Positions 29,840 through 38,179 of a stretch of 64,000 nucleotides of DNA are shown one piece after another (the first letter of the stretch is position 1; each line of letters begins with the position of its first letter). Both the position numbers and the translations under genes were made by a program. The notes under the pieces are model-generated. The model had not been told where the DNA came from. It saw only the letters and a program-made list of their open reading frames with translations, and did not search any database. The DNA comes from Pseudomonas hamedanensis (GTDB taxonomy: Bacteria > Pseudomonadota > Gammaproteobacteria > Pseudomonadales > Pseudomonadaceae), in NCBI RefSeq assembly GCF_014268595.2, contig NZ_CP077091.1, positions 5,558,501-5,622,500 on the forward strand, given 5' to 3'.

Positions 29840-30940
29840 ATGGGATTCAATTGCGGCATCGTCGGCCTGCCTAACGTCGGCAAGTCCACCCTGTTCAACG
29901 CCCTGACCAAGTCCGGTATCGCGGCCGAGAACTTCCCCTTCTGCACCATCGAGCCGAACAGCGGCATCGTGCCGATGCCGGATCCGCGTCTGGAAGCACT
30001 GGCGGCCATCGTCAATCCGAAGCGCATCCTGCCGACCACCATGGAATTCGTCGACATCGCAGGCCTCGTCGCTGGCGCCTCGAAAGGCGAAGGCCTGGGC
30101 AACAAGTTCCTCGCCAACATCCGCGAAACCGATGCCATCGCTCACGTCGTGCGCTGCTTCGAAGACGACAACGTGATCCACGTCTCCAACAGCGTCGACC
30201 CGAAACGCGACATTGAAATCATCGATCTGGAACTGATTTTCGCCGACCTCGACAGCTGCGAAAAACAACTGCAGAAAGTCGCGCGCAACGCCAAGGGCGG
30301 TGACAAGGATGCAGTGGTTCAGAAAGCGCTGCTGGAGCAACTGATCGCGCATTTCACCGAAGCCAAGCCGGCACGCAGCCTGATGAAGAACATGAGCGCG
30401 GATGAGAAAGCCGTGATCAAGGGCTTCCACCTGCTGACCACCAAACCGGTCATGTACATCGCCAACGTCGCTGAAGACGGTTTCGAGAACAACCCGCACC
30501 TGGACGTGGTTCGTGCCATCGCCGAAGAAGAAGGCGCCATGGTCGTTCCGGTCTGCAACAAGATCGAAGCGGAAATCGCCGAGCTCGATGACGGCGAAGA
30601 AAAAGACATGTTCCTCGAGGCCCTGGGCCTGGAAGAGCCTGGCCTGAATCGTGTGATCCGCGCCGGCTACGAAATGCTGCACCTGCAGACCTACTTCACC
30701 GCCGGTGTCGAAGAAGTCCGCGCCTGGACCGTCAAAGTCGGTGCCACCGCGCCACAAGCCGCTGGCGTGATCCACACCGACTTCGAAAAAGGCTTTATCC
30801 GCGCTGAAGTCATCGCCTACAACGACTTCATCCAGTACAAAGGCGAAGCCGGTGCGAAAGAGGCCGGCAAATGGCGCCTGGAAGGCAAGGATTACATCGT
30901 CAAGGACGGCGACGTGATGCACTTCCGCTTTAACGTCTAA
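29840..30940 (+). CDS. ychF: Redox-regulated ribosome-binding ATPase (Obg family)
   Basis: A universally conserved P-loop NTPase that prefers ATP and binds ribosomes. The 366-residue product has the G1 loop [15 protein letters not shown] (near residues 8-22), [22 protein letters not shown] as switch region, NKIEAE in the base-specificity position, and the C-terminal TGS domain ([20 protein letters not shown]). A terminator follows 16 bases after the stop. Confidence 0.96.
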   Translation: MGFNCGIVGLPNVGKSTLFNALTKSGIAAENFPFCTIEPNSGIVPMPDPRLEALAAIVNPKRILPTTMEFVDIAGLVAGASKGEGLGNKFLANIRETDAIAHVVRCFEDDNVIHVSNSVDPKRDIEIIDLELIFADLDSCEKQLQKVARNAKGGDKDAVVQKALLEQLIAHFTEAKPARSLMKNMSADEKAVIKGFHLLTTKPVMYIANVAEDGFENNPHLDVVRAIAEEEGAMVVPVCNKIEAEIAELDDGEEKDMFLEALGLEEPGLNRVIRAGYEMLHLQTYFTAGVEEVRAWTVKVGATAPQAAGVIHTDFEKGFIRAEVIAYNDFIQYKGEAGAKEAGKWRLEGKDYIVKDGDVMHFRFNV

Positions 30941-30956
30941 GCGACAGCCGCCCAAG

Positions 30957-30986
30957 AAAAAGCCGCGTTTGATACGCGGCTTTTTT
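30957..30986 (+). terminator. Rho-independent terminator of pth-ychF
   Basis: The hairpin AAAAAGCCGCGT / ACGCGGCTTTTT with loop TTGAT or similar is flanked by A and T runs. It can work for plus-strand transcripts from ychF. Confidence 0.92.
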
Positions 30987-31022
30987 GTGCCTGAAACATT
31001 CTCCGCCACACCGCATTCCCAC

Positions 31023-31111
31023 TGTAGGAGTGAGCCTGCTCGCGATAGCGGTGCATCAGATATATATTTGTTAACTGACACACCGCTATCGCGAGCAGGC
31101 TCATTCCTACA
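31023..31111. repeat. REP inverted pair (tgtaggagtgagcctgctcgcgatag class)
   Basis: Inverted copies tgtaggagtgagcctgctcg and cgagcaggctcattcctaca (one base different) lie between ychF and the converging MFS gene. Confidence 0.92.
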
Positions 31112-31127
31112 ATTGGTCTGTGTGGGG

Positions 31128-32345
31128 TCAGGCCTTTTTGGTACGCGGCAAGAAGATCGCCAACACGCCAAACAACGGCAAAAACGAGCACAGGAAATAC
31201 ACATACTCGATCCCGTGCACATCCGCCAGATGTCCGAGCAGCGCCGCACCAATCCCGCCAAAACCAAACATCAGTCCGAAGAAAATCCCGGCGATCATCC
31301 CGACATTCCCCGGTACCAGTTCCTGTGCATATACCACGATCGCCGAGAACGCCGAGGCCAGGATGAAGCCGATCACCACGCTGAGAATGCTGGTCCAGAA
31401 CAGATCGACATGCGGCAGGATCAGCGTAAACGGCGCCACGCCGAGGATGGAAAACCAAATCACTGCCTTACGCCCGATCTTGTCGCCAATCGGCCCGCCG
31501 AAAAACGTGCCCGCCGCCACCGCGCCCAGGAACAGGAATAGGTGCAACTGCGAACTGGCCACCGACAGGTCGAATTTCTCGATCAGGTAAAAGGTGAAGT
31601 AGCTGGTAAAACTGGCCATGTAGAAGTACTTGGAGAACACCAGCAAGCCCAGCACCACCAGCGCACTGGTCACCCTGCCCTTCGACAATCCGTGCGTCGC
31701 CGCCTGTCCGGCCTTGAGCTTGAACAGGTTCAGGTGATTGGCATACCAGCGGCTGATGCGGTACAGCACGAACAATGCAAACACGGCGAATAGACCAAAC
31801 CACGCCACATTGCCTTGGCCGAAGGGAATGATGATCGCCGCCGCCAGCAACGGGCCGAACGCGGAACCGGCATTACCGCCGACCTGAAACGTCGACTGCG
31901 CCAGGCCATAGCGCCCGCCCGATGCCAGCCGCGCGACCCGCGACGCTTCCGGATGAAAGGTCGATGAGCCGATACCAATCAACGCCGCTGCCAGCAGAAT
32001 CAACGGGAAGCTGCCAACTACCGACATCATCAGAATGCCGATCAAGGTACACACCGTACCCGCTGGCAGCAGCCAGGGTTTCGGATGCCGATCGGTGTGA
32101 TAACCGACCCACGGCTGTAACAGCGACGCGGTCAGTTGGAAGGTCAAGGTGATCAGGCCGACCTGGGTGAACGTCAAGCCATAGTTAGCCTTGAGCATCG
32201 GGTAGATCGACGGCAGCACCGACTGGATCAGGTCGTTGATCAAATGCGCCAGCGCCACCGCGCCGATGATGCGCATTACCAGTGGACTGCTTTGGGGAGC
32301 AGCGGTCGCCGAGGCAGCGGCGGTCTGAACGTTGCTGATAGCCAT
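31128..32345 (-). CDS. MFS exporter, fosmidomycin-resistance (Fsr) type
   Basis: A 405-residue inner-membrane major facilitator with about 12 membrane segments. The opening AVALAHLINDLIQSVLPSIYPMLKANYGLTFTQVG and the loop WVGYHTDRHPKPWLLPAG match the Fsr group. GGPIGDKIGRKAVIW is the second-half MFS loop. Substrate is not proven; Fsr exports fosmidomycin and some aromatic compounds in E. coli. It is a single-gene unit. Confidence 0.88.
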   Translation of the reverse strand: MAISNVQTAAASATAAPQSSPLVMRIIGAVALAHLINDLIQSVLPSIYPMLKANYGLTFTQVGLITLTFQLTASLLQPWVGYHTDRHPKPWLLPAGTVCTLIGILMMSVVGSFPLILLAAALIGIGSSTFHPEASRVARLASGGRYGLAQSTFQVGGNAGSAFGPLLAAAIIIPFGQGNVAWFGLFAVFALFVLYRISRWYANHLNLFKLKAGQAATHGLSKGRVTSALVVLGLLVFSKYFYMASFTSYFTFYLIEKFDLSVASSQLHLFLFLGAVAAGTFFGGPIGDKIGRKAVIWFSILGVAPFTLILPHVDLFWTSILSVVIGFILASAFSAIVVYAQELVPGNVGMIAGIFFGLMFGFGGIGAALLGHLADVHGIEYVYFLCSFLPLFGVLAIFLPRTKKA

Positions 32346-32793
32346 GGAAATTTCCGGACAGCAGAGAATTGCCCGCAGGCAGGTACGTCAATGTGCCATT
32401 TTTCGGTGCGCTCGCGCTATCCCCTTAGGCAGCTAACTAACTGATTGATGACTTATCACCCGCGTAGGAGCTGCCGAAGGCTCGGGCCGCGATCGGACGA
32501 TCTTCTGACTTTGATTTTAAGAGCAAGATCAAAAGATCGCAGCCTTCGGCAGCTCCTACAGGAGATCGTTAGCAGAGAAGGTGATAGCGCAACGCCATGG
32601 TCTGAATCTTGCCTTGCTTCTGCCCTTGAACACGTTCGCCTTACAAAGGCGTTCGACAATGGGAAGTTTCGCTACAGAGCCGGCCTACAGAGCGGGCACG
32701 GGGAACTTTCGAGGCCTTTTAGAGGGCACGGTCGCGGGCGAAAAACTCGCGATGCACGCCAATGGTGCGTGGTGTCCAGAGGAGTCATGAGGC
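32346..32793. other. Intergenic region before the chemotaxis gene
   Basis: Outside the repeat at 32464-32560, I find no gene. About 32630-32650 has a small inverted repeat (CGCCTT-aca-AAGGCG). The region should hold the promoters of the Fsr-type exporter (minus) and the chemotaxis transducer (plus). I could not place either with confidence. Confidence 0.5.
32464..32560. repeat. Inverted repeat, gtaggagctgccgaaggct class
   Basis: Inverted arms gtaggagctgccgaaggct and agccttcggcagctcctac enclose further paired segments (gcgatcggacgatctt with aagatcg). It is a different repeat class from the tgctcgcga REPs found elsewhere in the window, although also typical of fluorescent pseudomonads. Confidence 0.85.
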
Positions 32794-34851
32794 ATGCAGG
32801 CTTTCCTTTCACCGGGGATCAAATTGCTGGGGCGGTTTGGCTTCGCAGGTAAATTCCAGTTGTTGTTTCTGTTGTTCATTCTGCCCTTGGCCGGCAGCCT
32901 GTTGATGATCGGCCATGATTATCGCGAGAAGCTCAACCTGATCTCCGGCGAGCGTGCCGGGGTGCGCCAGTTGCTGGCGCTGGATGCGCTGGACAACTTG
33001 CTCGCCGCCCAGCGTGACCGCGCTGCCCGCTGGCGCGCCACCGAGACCAATCGCCAGCCGACACCGGCCACTCTCGCCGCCATGGCCGCGTTCGACGGCG
33101 TGCAACCGGCGGTGCTGCAAGCCACCACCGACCTGGGTAACGCGCTGAACCAGGAAGGCGCCTGGGGCGAAACCCTCGCGCGCTTTCAAGCGCTGCAATC
33201 GGCGCTCAAGGGTCTGGATTCGAAAAGCCTCAGCGGTGTTGGCTGGTGGCCGGACGGTTACGACCGCTTCACCAATGCCTTGGGCGCATTGCAAGCCTTG
33301 CGCGAGCAGATCGTCATGGACAATCGCCTGACGCTGGCGCCGTGGCTGGAAACCTACCTGTTGACGCAGATCTCCACGCAACACGCGCCGGACCTGATCG
33401 AGCGGGTCGGTCGCCTCGCGGCCGTCGGTCAGGCCTCGGTCGTCTCCGGCCAGTTCACCTTGCAGAGCCGCTTGCAACTGCGCGACCTGCGCAGCCGCAT
33501 CGGCGACGCCCGCGAGCAACTGGTGAAAACGGCGGGGCTGCTGGAAGCGCGTCTGCCAGCCGATCTGCAAGCCTGGGCCAGCCAATACCACGACAGCCTC
33601 AAACTCCTCGACAGCGGCCTGAAGGTACTCGACGACGGCGTGTTCGGCGGCAGCATTAACCTGAAACCGGAAGACTTCGAACGTAACCTCGATGCGTTGC
33701 TCACCGATCTGGCATCCCTGCGCCAGCAATCGCTGGTAGCGCTGGATCAGCGGCTTGATGCCTATCACGGCACGGCAATCCGCCAGTTCATCCTTGTTGC
33801 CATGATCTTCGGCTGTTTGCTGCTGGCCGCGCTGTACCTGTTCGTCTGCCTGCAGGCATCAATCCGCCGCAGCGCCAGCGGCATCACCCTGCTCGCCGAA
33901 GCCTTGCGCGACGGCAACCTGAGCCTGCAAGTGCCGGTGGTGGGTCGCGATGAACTGGCGGCGATCAGCACAGCGCTCAACGTTGCCGTGGTGCAACTGC
34001 GCAGCAGCATGCTCGGCGTCGACCACGAGACCTCGCAACTGAGCAACGCGGTGCGCAGCCTCAACGAACACTCCAGCGGCGCCCTCGGCGAAGTCGAAGC
34101 GCAACAGTTGCAGATCAGCCAGATCGCCGCTGCCGCGACACAATTGGCCGCCACCTCGCAAGGCGTGGCGCAAAGCTGCGAGCAGGCGTCCGGCAGCGCC
34201 CAGCACACCCGCCGCATCGCCGCCGACAGCAGCCGCGACAGCCAACGCACAACGGCGAGCATTCAGCAACTCAATCAGCGCCTCAACGACACTGCCGCAG
34301 CGCTGGGCCGGGTCAGCGAGCAAGGCCAGCAGATTCAACTGGTCGTGGACACCATTCGCGGCGTCGCCGAGCAGACCAACCTGCTCGCACTCAACGCCGC
34401 CATCGAAGCGGCGCGCGCCGGTGAGCAAGGACGCGGGTTTGCGGTGGTCGCCGACGAGGTGCGCAGCCTTTCACAACGCACGCAATCGTCTACCGCTCAG
34501 ATTGCCGGCACCGTCGACAGCCTGCGCGCCACGGTCAATGAAGCGGTGAGTCTGATGGAAGCCGCTTGCGGCCAGGCGCAGTCGGACGCCGAAGCGGTCA
34601 CCGGTCTCGGCGAACGCCTGGGGGAAATCGCCAGCGCGGTACAGAGCGTCACCGACACCCTGGCGCAGATCGCCACGGCCGTTGAAGAGCAGGCGAGCAC
34701 GGCTGATGAGGTCAGCGGCAATATCCAGCAGGTCGATCAAGCGGCGGTGCGTTTGCTCGAAGGCGCGCGCGCCGTGAACCTCGCGGCGGATACCTTGAGC
34801 CAGGGCAGCCAGGCCCTGAGCGCCAATACCGCCAGATTTCAGCTGCGCTGA
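32794..34851 (+). CDS. Methyl-accepting chemotaxis protein, transmembrane
   Basis: A 685-residue transducer. Membrane segment 1 is at residues 20-40 (FQLLFLLFILPLAGSLLMIG). The periplasmic region (about 41-328) is long and mostly helical, rich in Arg/Gln/Leu, resembling helical-bundle sensor domains of the NIT type. Segment 2 is near 331-354 (FILVAMIFGCLLLAALYLFV). A HAMP domain and the signalling domain with hairpin [20 protein letters not shown] near residue 520 follow. The ligand is unknown. It is transcribed alone and followed by a gap before tRNA-Met. Confidence 0.9.
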   Translation: MQAFLSPGIKLLGRFGFAGKFQLLFLLFILPLAGSLLMIGHDYREKLNLISGERAGVRQLLALDALDNLLAAQRDRAARWRATETNRQPTPATLAAMAAFDGVQPAVLQATTDLGNALNQEGAWGETLARFQALQSALKGLDSKSLSGVGWWPDGYDRFTNALGALQALREQIVMDNRLTLAPWLETYLLTQISTQHAPDLIERVGRLAAVGQASVVSGQFTLQSRLQLRDLRSRIGDAREQLVKTAGLLEARLPADLQAWASQYHDSLKLLDSGLKVLDDGVFGGSINLKPEDFERNLDALLTDLASLRQQSLVALDQRLDAYHGTAIRQFILVAMIFGCLLLAALYLFVCLQASIRRSASGITLLAEALRDGNLSLQVPVVGRDELAAISTALNVAVVQLRSSMLGVDHETSQLSNAVRSLNEHSSGALGEVEAQQLQISQIAAAATQLAATSQGVAQSCEQASGSAQHTRRIAADSSRDSQRTTASIQQLNQRLNDTAAALGRVSEQGQQIQLVVDTIRGVAEQTNLLALNAAIEAARAGEQGRGFAVVADEVRSLSQRTQSSTAQIAGTVDSLRATVNEAVSLMEAACGQAQSDAEAVTGLGERLGEIASAVQSVTDTLAQIATAVEEQASTADEVSGNIQQVDQAAVRLLEGARAVNLAADTLSQGSQALSANTARFQLR

Positions 34852-34926
34852 CGCCCTCCCCGGCCCCGATTTTCGGGGCCCGAGGATAAGCGGTTGAAAA
34901 CAGGAAGAAATATTTTTGATTTACGC

Positions 34927-34955
34927 TTGACGCTTTATCATTTCAGGGGAATAAT
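34927..34955 (+). promoter_or_regulatory. Promoter of tRNA-Met
   Basis: A -35 TTGACG (34927-34932), a 17-base spacer and a -10 AATAAT (34950-34955) are followed by a GC-rich discriminator GCGCGCC. The tRNA begins 11 bases further on. This is a good stable-RNA promoter. Confidence 0.7.
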
Positions 34956-34966
34956 GCGCGCCACTT

Positions 34967-35043
34967 GGCTACATAGCTCAGTTGGTTAGAGCATAGCATT
35001 CATAATGCTGGGGTCCGGGGTTCAAGTCCCTGTGTAGCCACCA
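34967..35043 (+). tRNA. tRNA-Met (anticodon CAT, elongator-like)
   Basis: A 77-base cloverleaf. The acceptor stem GGCTACA pairs with TGTAGCC, with A discriminator and encoded CCA. The D-arm is GCTCAGTTGGTTAGAGC. The loop TTCATAA carries anticodon CAT, and the T-arm is GGGGTTCAAGTCCC. The fully paired acceptor stem and sequence resemble elongator Met, not initiator. An Ile2 tRNA (lysidine-modified CAT) cannot be fully ruled out. Confidence 0.95.
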
Positions 35044-35050
35044 AGTACTA

Positions 35051-35083
35051 AAAACGGCTTACCGAAAGGTAGGCCGTTTTTTT
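35051..35083 (+). terminator. Rho-independent terminator of tRNA-Met
   Basis: The stem AACGGCTTACC / GGTAGGCCGTT with loop GAAA is followed by seven T, directly after the tRNA. A very similar hairpin ends the gamma-glutamyltransferase gene at 40364-40391. Confidence 0.92.
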
Positions 35084-35314
35084 ATGCCTTGAGAAAAATC
35101 TTTCCCGAGCTTACTCCTACAGCTCAGATCGGCCGCTTCACGTCAGCAGACCGAATTGACGCATTTCTCAAGAAGAAAATTATAGGAAAAATATCCGATC
35201 AGCGTACGAAACGGATATTTCGTAAATTACACCACCTGCGACGCTGTGCTTTGATTCCCCATATGACCGACAATCCACCATGGTTCGATTCAACGCCGTC
35301 AAAGGAAGAATCGG

Positions 35315-35530
35315 ATGCCTTTGCACGAATACATTCTTAACGATGGCAGCTTTCTAGGGAGCTGCGACTGTGATGCTTGGTTAAGGCTATGCTGGGATGG
35401 AACAAGGCGGAGCGTGCGCCTTTCGTCATCAAACGGCGCCCACTTGCGACATTTCTCCCCACCAGAAATGGGCAGGGAATTGCAGAAATTCATGCGACAA
35501 CAGAAATCAAGGGATAGGGATCGCTCATGA
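35315..35530 (+). CDS. Small unknown protein, first gene of accessory operon
   Basis: A 71-residue protein I do not recognise. It is hydrophilic with three cysteines near the front (SCDCDAWLRLC) and a basic, charged C-terminus (FMRQQKSRDRDRS), with no signal peptide. The start has a good GGAAG site eight or so bases upstream. The stop overlaps the next start (ATGA), so the pair is translationally coupled. The DNA is clearly AT-richer than the flanks. With the two genes after it, it forms a compact three-gene unit directly beside tRNA-Met. Confidence 0.65.
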   Translation: MPLHEYILNDGSFLGSCDCDAWLRLCWDGTRRSVRLSSSNGAHLRHFSPPEMGRELQKFMRQQKSRDRDRS

Positions 35531-36648
35531 AAAAACCATTGATTGAACCGCGGTTTGTCGGCGCTCGATTTGATGGGCACACTATCCCGCTTGAGCTTCT
35601 TAAGGACATATCTGTTCTGGAGGAATTCGTAATAGCGGTTGCCAAGTGGATATTCGTGCAAAACAACGTTCGCATTAGGGCGCCAAAAGGATTTACAGAC
35701 CCGCTTTCCATTGGTCTCTCTGAAGTCAAGGACGGTAGCGCGATACCTGGCATTACTATTGATTACATTGACGACTCAGCCGGCCTATTTCCCGCAGCAA
35801 ATGAGGATTACTTTTTCCGCGCTGTTCAAGCCATCGGGGGAGCGATCAATGCCGCCGAGCATAACGAACCTATCACTGATCACCTTCCTGCAAATCTGCT
35901 TGGCTATTTTGACAGATTTGGAAGGGGGCTTAGGGAGGGAGAGGTTCTGGAGTTTTTCCCGGGAAAAGATCGCCCTGCACGGCTCACAAAGCTAACTCGC
36001 CGACGTCTGTTACTCGCATCGCAGAACGAGGTACTCACGGACGAAATAACAGTTCGCGGCCTCGTGTCTGAGCTTGATCAAAGCAAGATGAGTTTCGAAC
36101 TGCAGCTGCCAGGCGGCAGAAAAATTGCCGCCAAGGTTGACGCTATTCACTTGGATACCATCCTTGAGGCGATGAGCGGCTACCGAACCGGGATCAAGGT
36201 TTCAGTCTCGGGCGTTGGTCGATTTGACCGCTATGAACGGCTACACTCATTAGATGTTATTGAGGACGCCGCCATTATCGATACCAACGATCCACTGGCT
36301 AGAATCGACGAGCTGAGACTTCTTAAAGTCGGTTGGCTGGATGGTCGCGGGCTCGTTCCAGCGTCGTCCGACTTTGACTGGCTTGAGAGCTTTTTCGTCG
36401 ACACCTATCCACCTACGCTGCCTAGCCCTTATATCTACCCTACAGAAGAGGGTGGGGTTCAGCTTGAATGGCGAACCGGAAATCAGGACGTCAGCTTAGA
36501 AATTGATCTCGCCAGCCTATCTGGCGACCTTCATTGCCTCAACACCGAGACAATGCAAGAGATATCCAAAGTGCTTTCCTTGGACGATCCTACCCACAAA
36601 CAGGCGCTCGTCGATTTAATTTCCAAAGCCGCAAAGGGAGAGATTTGA
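35527..36648 (+). CDS. Unknown protein, central gene of accessory operon
   Basis: A 373-residue cytoplasmic protein without membrane segments or signal peptide. I cannot assign it to a named family. The N-terminal half looks alpha/beta (LELLKDISVLEEFVIAVAKW, IGLSEVKDGSAIPGITIDYI). The middle (about 170-260) has a strand-rich stretch (VRGLVSELDQSKMSFELQLP, KVSVSGVGRFDRYERL) resembling a small beta barrel. The C-terminal segment YIYPTEEGGVQLEWRTGNQD looks like a conserved block. It is coupled by ATGA to the gene before and the gene after. Codon use is AT-rich, so recent transfer is likely. A role in phage defence or toxin control is conjecture from position only. Confidence 0.75.
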   Translation: MKKPLIEPRFVGARFDGHTIPLELLKDISVLEEFVIAVAKWIFVQNNVRIRAPKGFTDPLSIGLSEVKDGSAIPGITIDYIDDSAGLFPAANEDYFFRAVQAIGGAINAAEHNEPITDHLPANLLGYFDRFGRGLREGEVLEFFPGKDRPARLTKLTRRRLLLASQNEVLTDEITVRGLVSELDQSKMSFELQLPGGRKIAAKVDAIHLDTILEAMSGYRTGIKVSVSGVGRFDRYERLHSLDVIEDAAIIDTNDPLARIDELRLLKVGWLDGRGLVPASSDFDWLESFFVDTYPPTLPSPYIYPTEEGGVQLEWRTGNQDVSLEIDLASLSGDLHCLNTETMQEISKVLSLDDPTHKQALVDLISKAAKGEI

Positions 36649-37016
36649 TGAAGGAGAGTACGCATCTGCTGCGACAAATTAATCCAAGCTTCATTCAGGA
36701 TGGAAAGATCACATCGCAAGCTTTTAGTCCCACGCCGAAAGATGATAAGAAACTTTCTTGCTACGATGGTGACCAAATCGACCCACCGAATGCTCACGAT
36801 CATTTCGTTCAGTCACTGGGCCTTAGGTCTGTCGGGGTGGTAGCTGTCACGGTTGCCGAGTGTGGAGCGCTGGAGCTTCCAGCTTTCCCCGATCCTGAGC
36901 CGTTCAAAGAGCACGCCATTATTGACTTTGATGGGAACGAGAAAAACGATATCAAACGAAAATCAAAAATCCTTCGGACCATTGCAGAAGAAAGAGATTG
37001 GCTCTATAAGCCGTAA
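36648..37016 (+). CDS. Unknown small protein, last gene of accessory operon
   Basis: A 122-residue protein starting MKESTHLLRQINPSFIQDG after a GGGAGA ribosome binding site and overlapping the previous stop (ATGA). Probable conserved blocks are ITSQAFSPTPKDDKKLSCYDGDQI, split here by eye into SQAFSPTPKD and KLSCYDGDQI, then VGVVAVTVAEC, LPAFPDPEPFKEHAIIDF and the tail ILRTIAEERDWLYKP. I have the impression of a widespread uncharacterised family that pairs with the 373-residue type of protein, but I cannot name it. A terminator follows immediately. Confidence 0.75.
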   Translation: MKESTHLLRQINPSFIQDGKITSQAFSPTPKDDKKLSCYDGDQIDPPNAHDHFVQSLGLRSVGVVAVTVAECGALELPAFPDPEPFKEHAIIDFDGNEKNDIKRKSKILRTIAEERDWLYKP

Positions 37017-37021
37017 GACAA

Positions 37022-37044
37022 GCCCGGCCCAGCGCCGGGTTTTC
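37022..37044 (+). terminator. Terminator of the three-gene accessory operon
   Basis: The hairpin CCCGGC / GCCGGG with a five-base loop is followed by TTTTCT, eight bases after the last stop codon of the operon. Confidence 0.75.
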
Positions 37045-37482
37045 TGTATATGCTCCTCGCGTCTAACTTTCAATACTTACTTCGTCTGATCTCACATACG
37101 CAAATCTGGAATTCAAGATAATGCCACGTCACTATTCGGGTGTAATCTTGGTGTAACGGGCCTATACCGCTAGTAATTTCCAGATAAATCAAAACACTTT
37201 TTGAAATAGCCATCTTTAAAAAGAGAGCTTTTCCCCATGGCCTAGCGCTGCTCGACATAATTCCTTAGGATTTGGCCTGTTTAATACTTCGGGAGATATG
37301 GAGCACCTGCACCGGGTTGTCTTTGAAGAGCTGATCCTCGCACGATCAAACTATGGACTCAGATAACCATAAAAAGGTAACCGGCGAAATGCTCAGCTAA
37401 AACGCCACTATCCTTAAGGGATAGCAGCGTTTCTCTTAATGCGCCAGTGTTGCCTATTTACCTAAGCCCCCCATCTACTGCT
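37045..37482. other. AT-rich intergenic stretch with one hairpin
   Basis: No supported gene. At 37400-37432 a two-step hairpin (AAACGC-ACTATCC / GGGATAG-GCGTTT with loop TTAA) is followed by TCTCTT, and may be a weak plus-strand terminator or mark the end of the symE transcript on the other strand. The rest is AT-rich and resembles accessory DNA without clear coding. Confidence 0.5.
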
Positions 37483-37707
37483 CTACTCCGCCGTAATCAC
37501 CAGACACCCCTTCATCACGCGCACTTTGACGTTCTCGTTTACCTCGAATCCCGCTTGCCGCAACCACAACCCGCGCAGCCTGATCCAAGGCACAGGCTTG
37601 CCGGGGCCGTAGGGTGTGTCCTTTGTGTGGGCCGGGTAAAAATCAGCGGCGATTTTCAACCGGCGTACAGTGATGGGGGTTGATGACGTATGATTGGTTT
37701 TAGCCAT
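37483..37707 (-). CDS. symE: SymE-family type I toxin-like protein
   Basis: A 74-residue protein with the SymE core: RRLKIAADFYPA, PVPWIRLRGLWLRQAGFEVN and VKVRVMKGCLVITAE at the C-terminus. E. coli SymE, built on an AbrB-type fold, is SOS-induced, slows translation and cleaves RNA or condenses nucleoids. Its mRNA is held down by the antisense RNA SymR. Here the gene lies 88 bases after an XRE regulator on the same strand, with a strong hairpin between them, and I see no sure antisense promoter. Symbol by homology only. Confidence 0.82.
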   Translation of the reverse strand: MAKTNHTSSTPITVRRLKIAADFYPAHTKDTPYGPGKPVPWIRLRGLWLRQAGFEVNENVKVRVMKGCLVITAE

Positions 37708-37737
37708 GATTAGCTCCTGTTTAGCTGCTTGTGGTTA

Positions 37738-37771
37738 GCGGAGCCAGGGTGTTCGCGCACCTTGGTTCCGC
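37738..37771 (-). promoter_or_regulatory. Hairpin in the symE leader
   Basis: Read on the minus strand, GCGGA-CCA-GGTG pairs with CACC-TGG-TCCGC around the loop CGCGAA, with only two mismatched steps. It sits between the XRE stop and the symE ribosome binding site. No T-run follows, so it is more likely a translation control or mRNA processing element than a terminator. Confidence 0.55.
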
Positions 37772-37795
37772 GTTCTTTGGGTTATTTCAAGCCTT

Positions 37796-38179
37796 TCATT
37801 CTTCGTTACTTGTTTTGGTCCCCGCCTGTGCGATCAGGGCGTCGAGCATCTGCGCAATAACCTTCTGTTGAACCTTCGAAAGCTCATTGATGGACTGCAG
37901 CCGTCGATACCACGTCGAGGTCAAGCTGCGTCTGGGCGTCTCCGTGTACGAGGGAACCCCGAGCAGGTCTTCAACAGGCACGCGCAGCGCAAATGCCATC
38001 TTCACCAGTGTCGTGACCGGCATGCTGCGCGTGCCCTCCTCGTAACCCTGAAAGGTCTGCCGGGAAAGACCTAAAGCCCTTGCAAACCGCGTCTGTGTTA
38101 TCTCGTGCACTGTGCGTAAATGTGCAATGCGACTGCCCAACGCCACCAGAAAATCACGATCCTCATTGGAAATGCTCAT
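37796..38179 (-). CDS. XRE-family transcription regulator
   Basis: A 127-residue protein with a helix-turn-helix of the Xre/Cro type near residues 17-70 (RIAHLRTVHEITQTRFARAL, GLSRQTFQGYEEGTRSMPV, TLVKMAFALRVPVEDLLGVP), followed by a helical tail (INELSKVQQKVIAQMLDALI) likely to dimerise. It lies directly upstream of symE on the same strand and probably controls it and itself. A LexA-like box lies about 65 bases upstream of its start (38245-38260). Confidence 0.88.
   Translation of the reverse strand: MSISNEDRDFLVALGSRIAHLRTVHEITQTRFARALGLSRQTFQGYEEGTRSMPVTTLVKMAFALRVPVEDLLGVPSYTETPRRSLTSTWYRRLQSINELSKVQQKVIAQMLDALIAQAGTKTSNEE

Noticed and set aside
35089..35340. 83-codon frame starting at TTG right after the tRNA-Met terminator
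   Set aside because: Its start lies just behind the terminator T-run, it lacks a ribosome binding site, and its end overlaps the well-supported 71-codon gene.
37400..37432. SymR-like antisense RNA of symE
   Set aside because: The hairpin lies beyond the symE 3' end, and no -35/-10 pair pointing across the symE start was found, so an antisense RNA cannot be supported.
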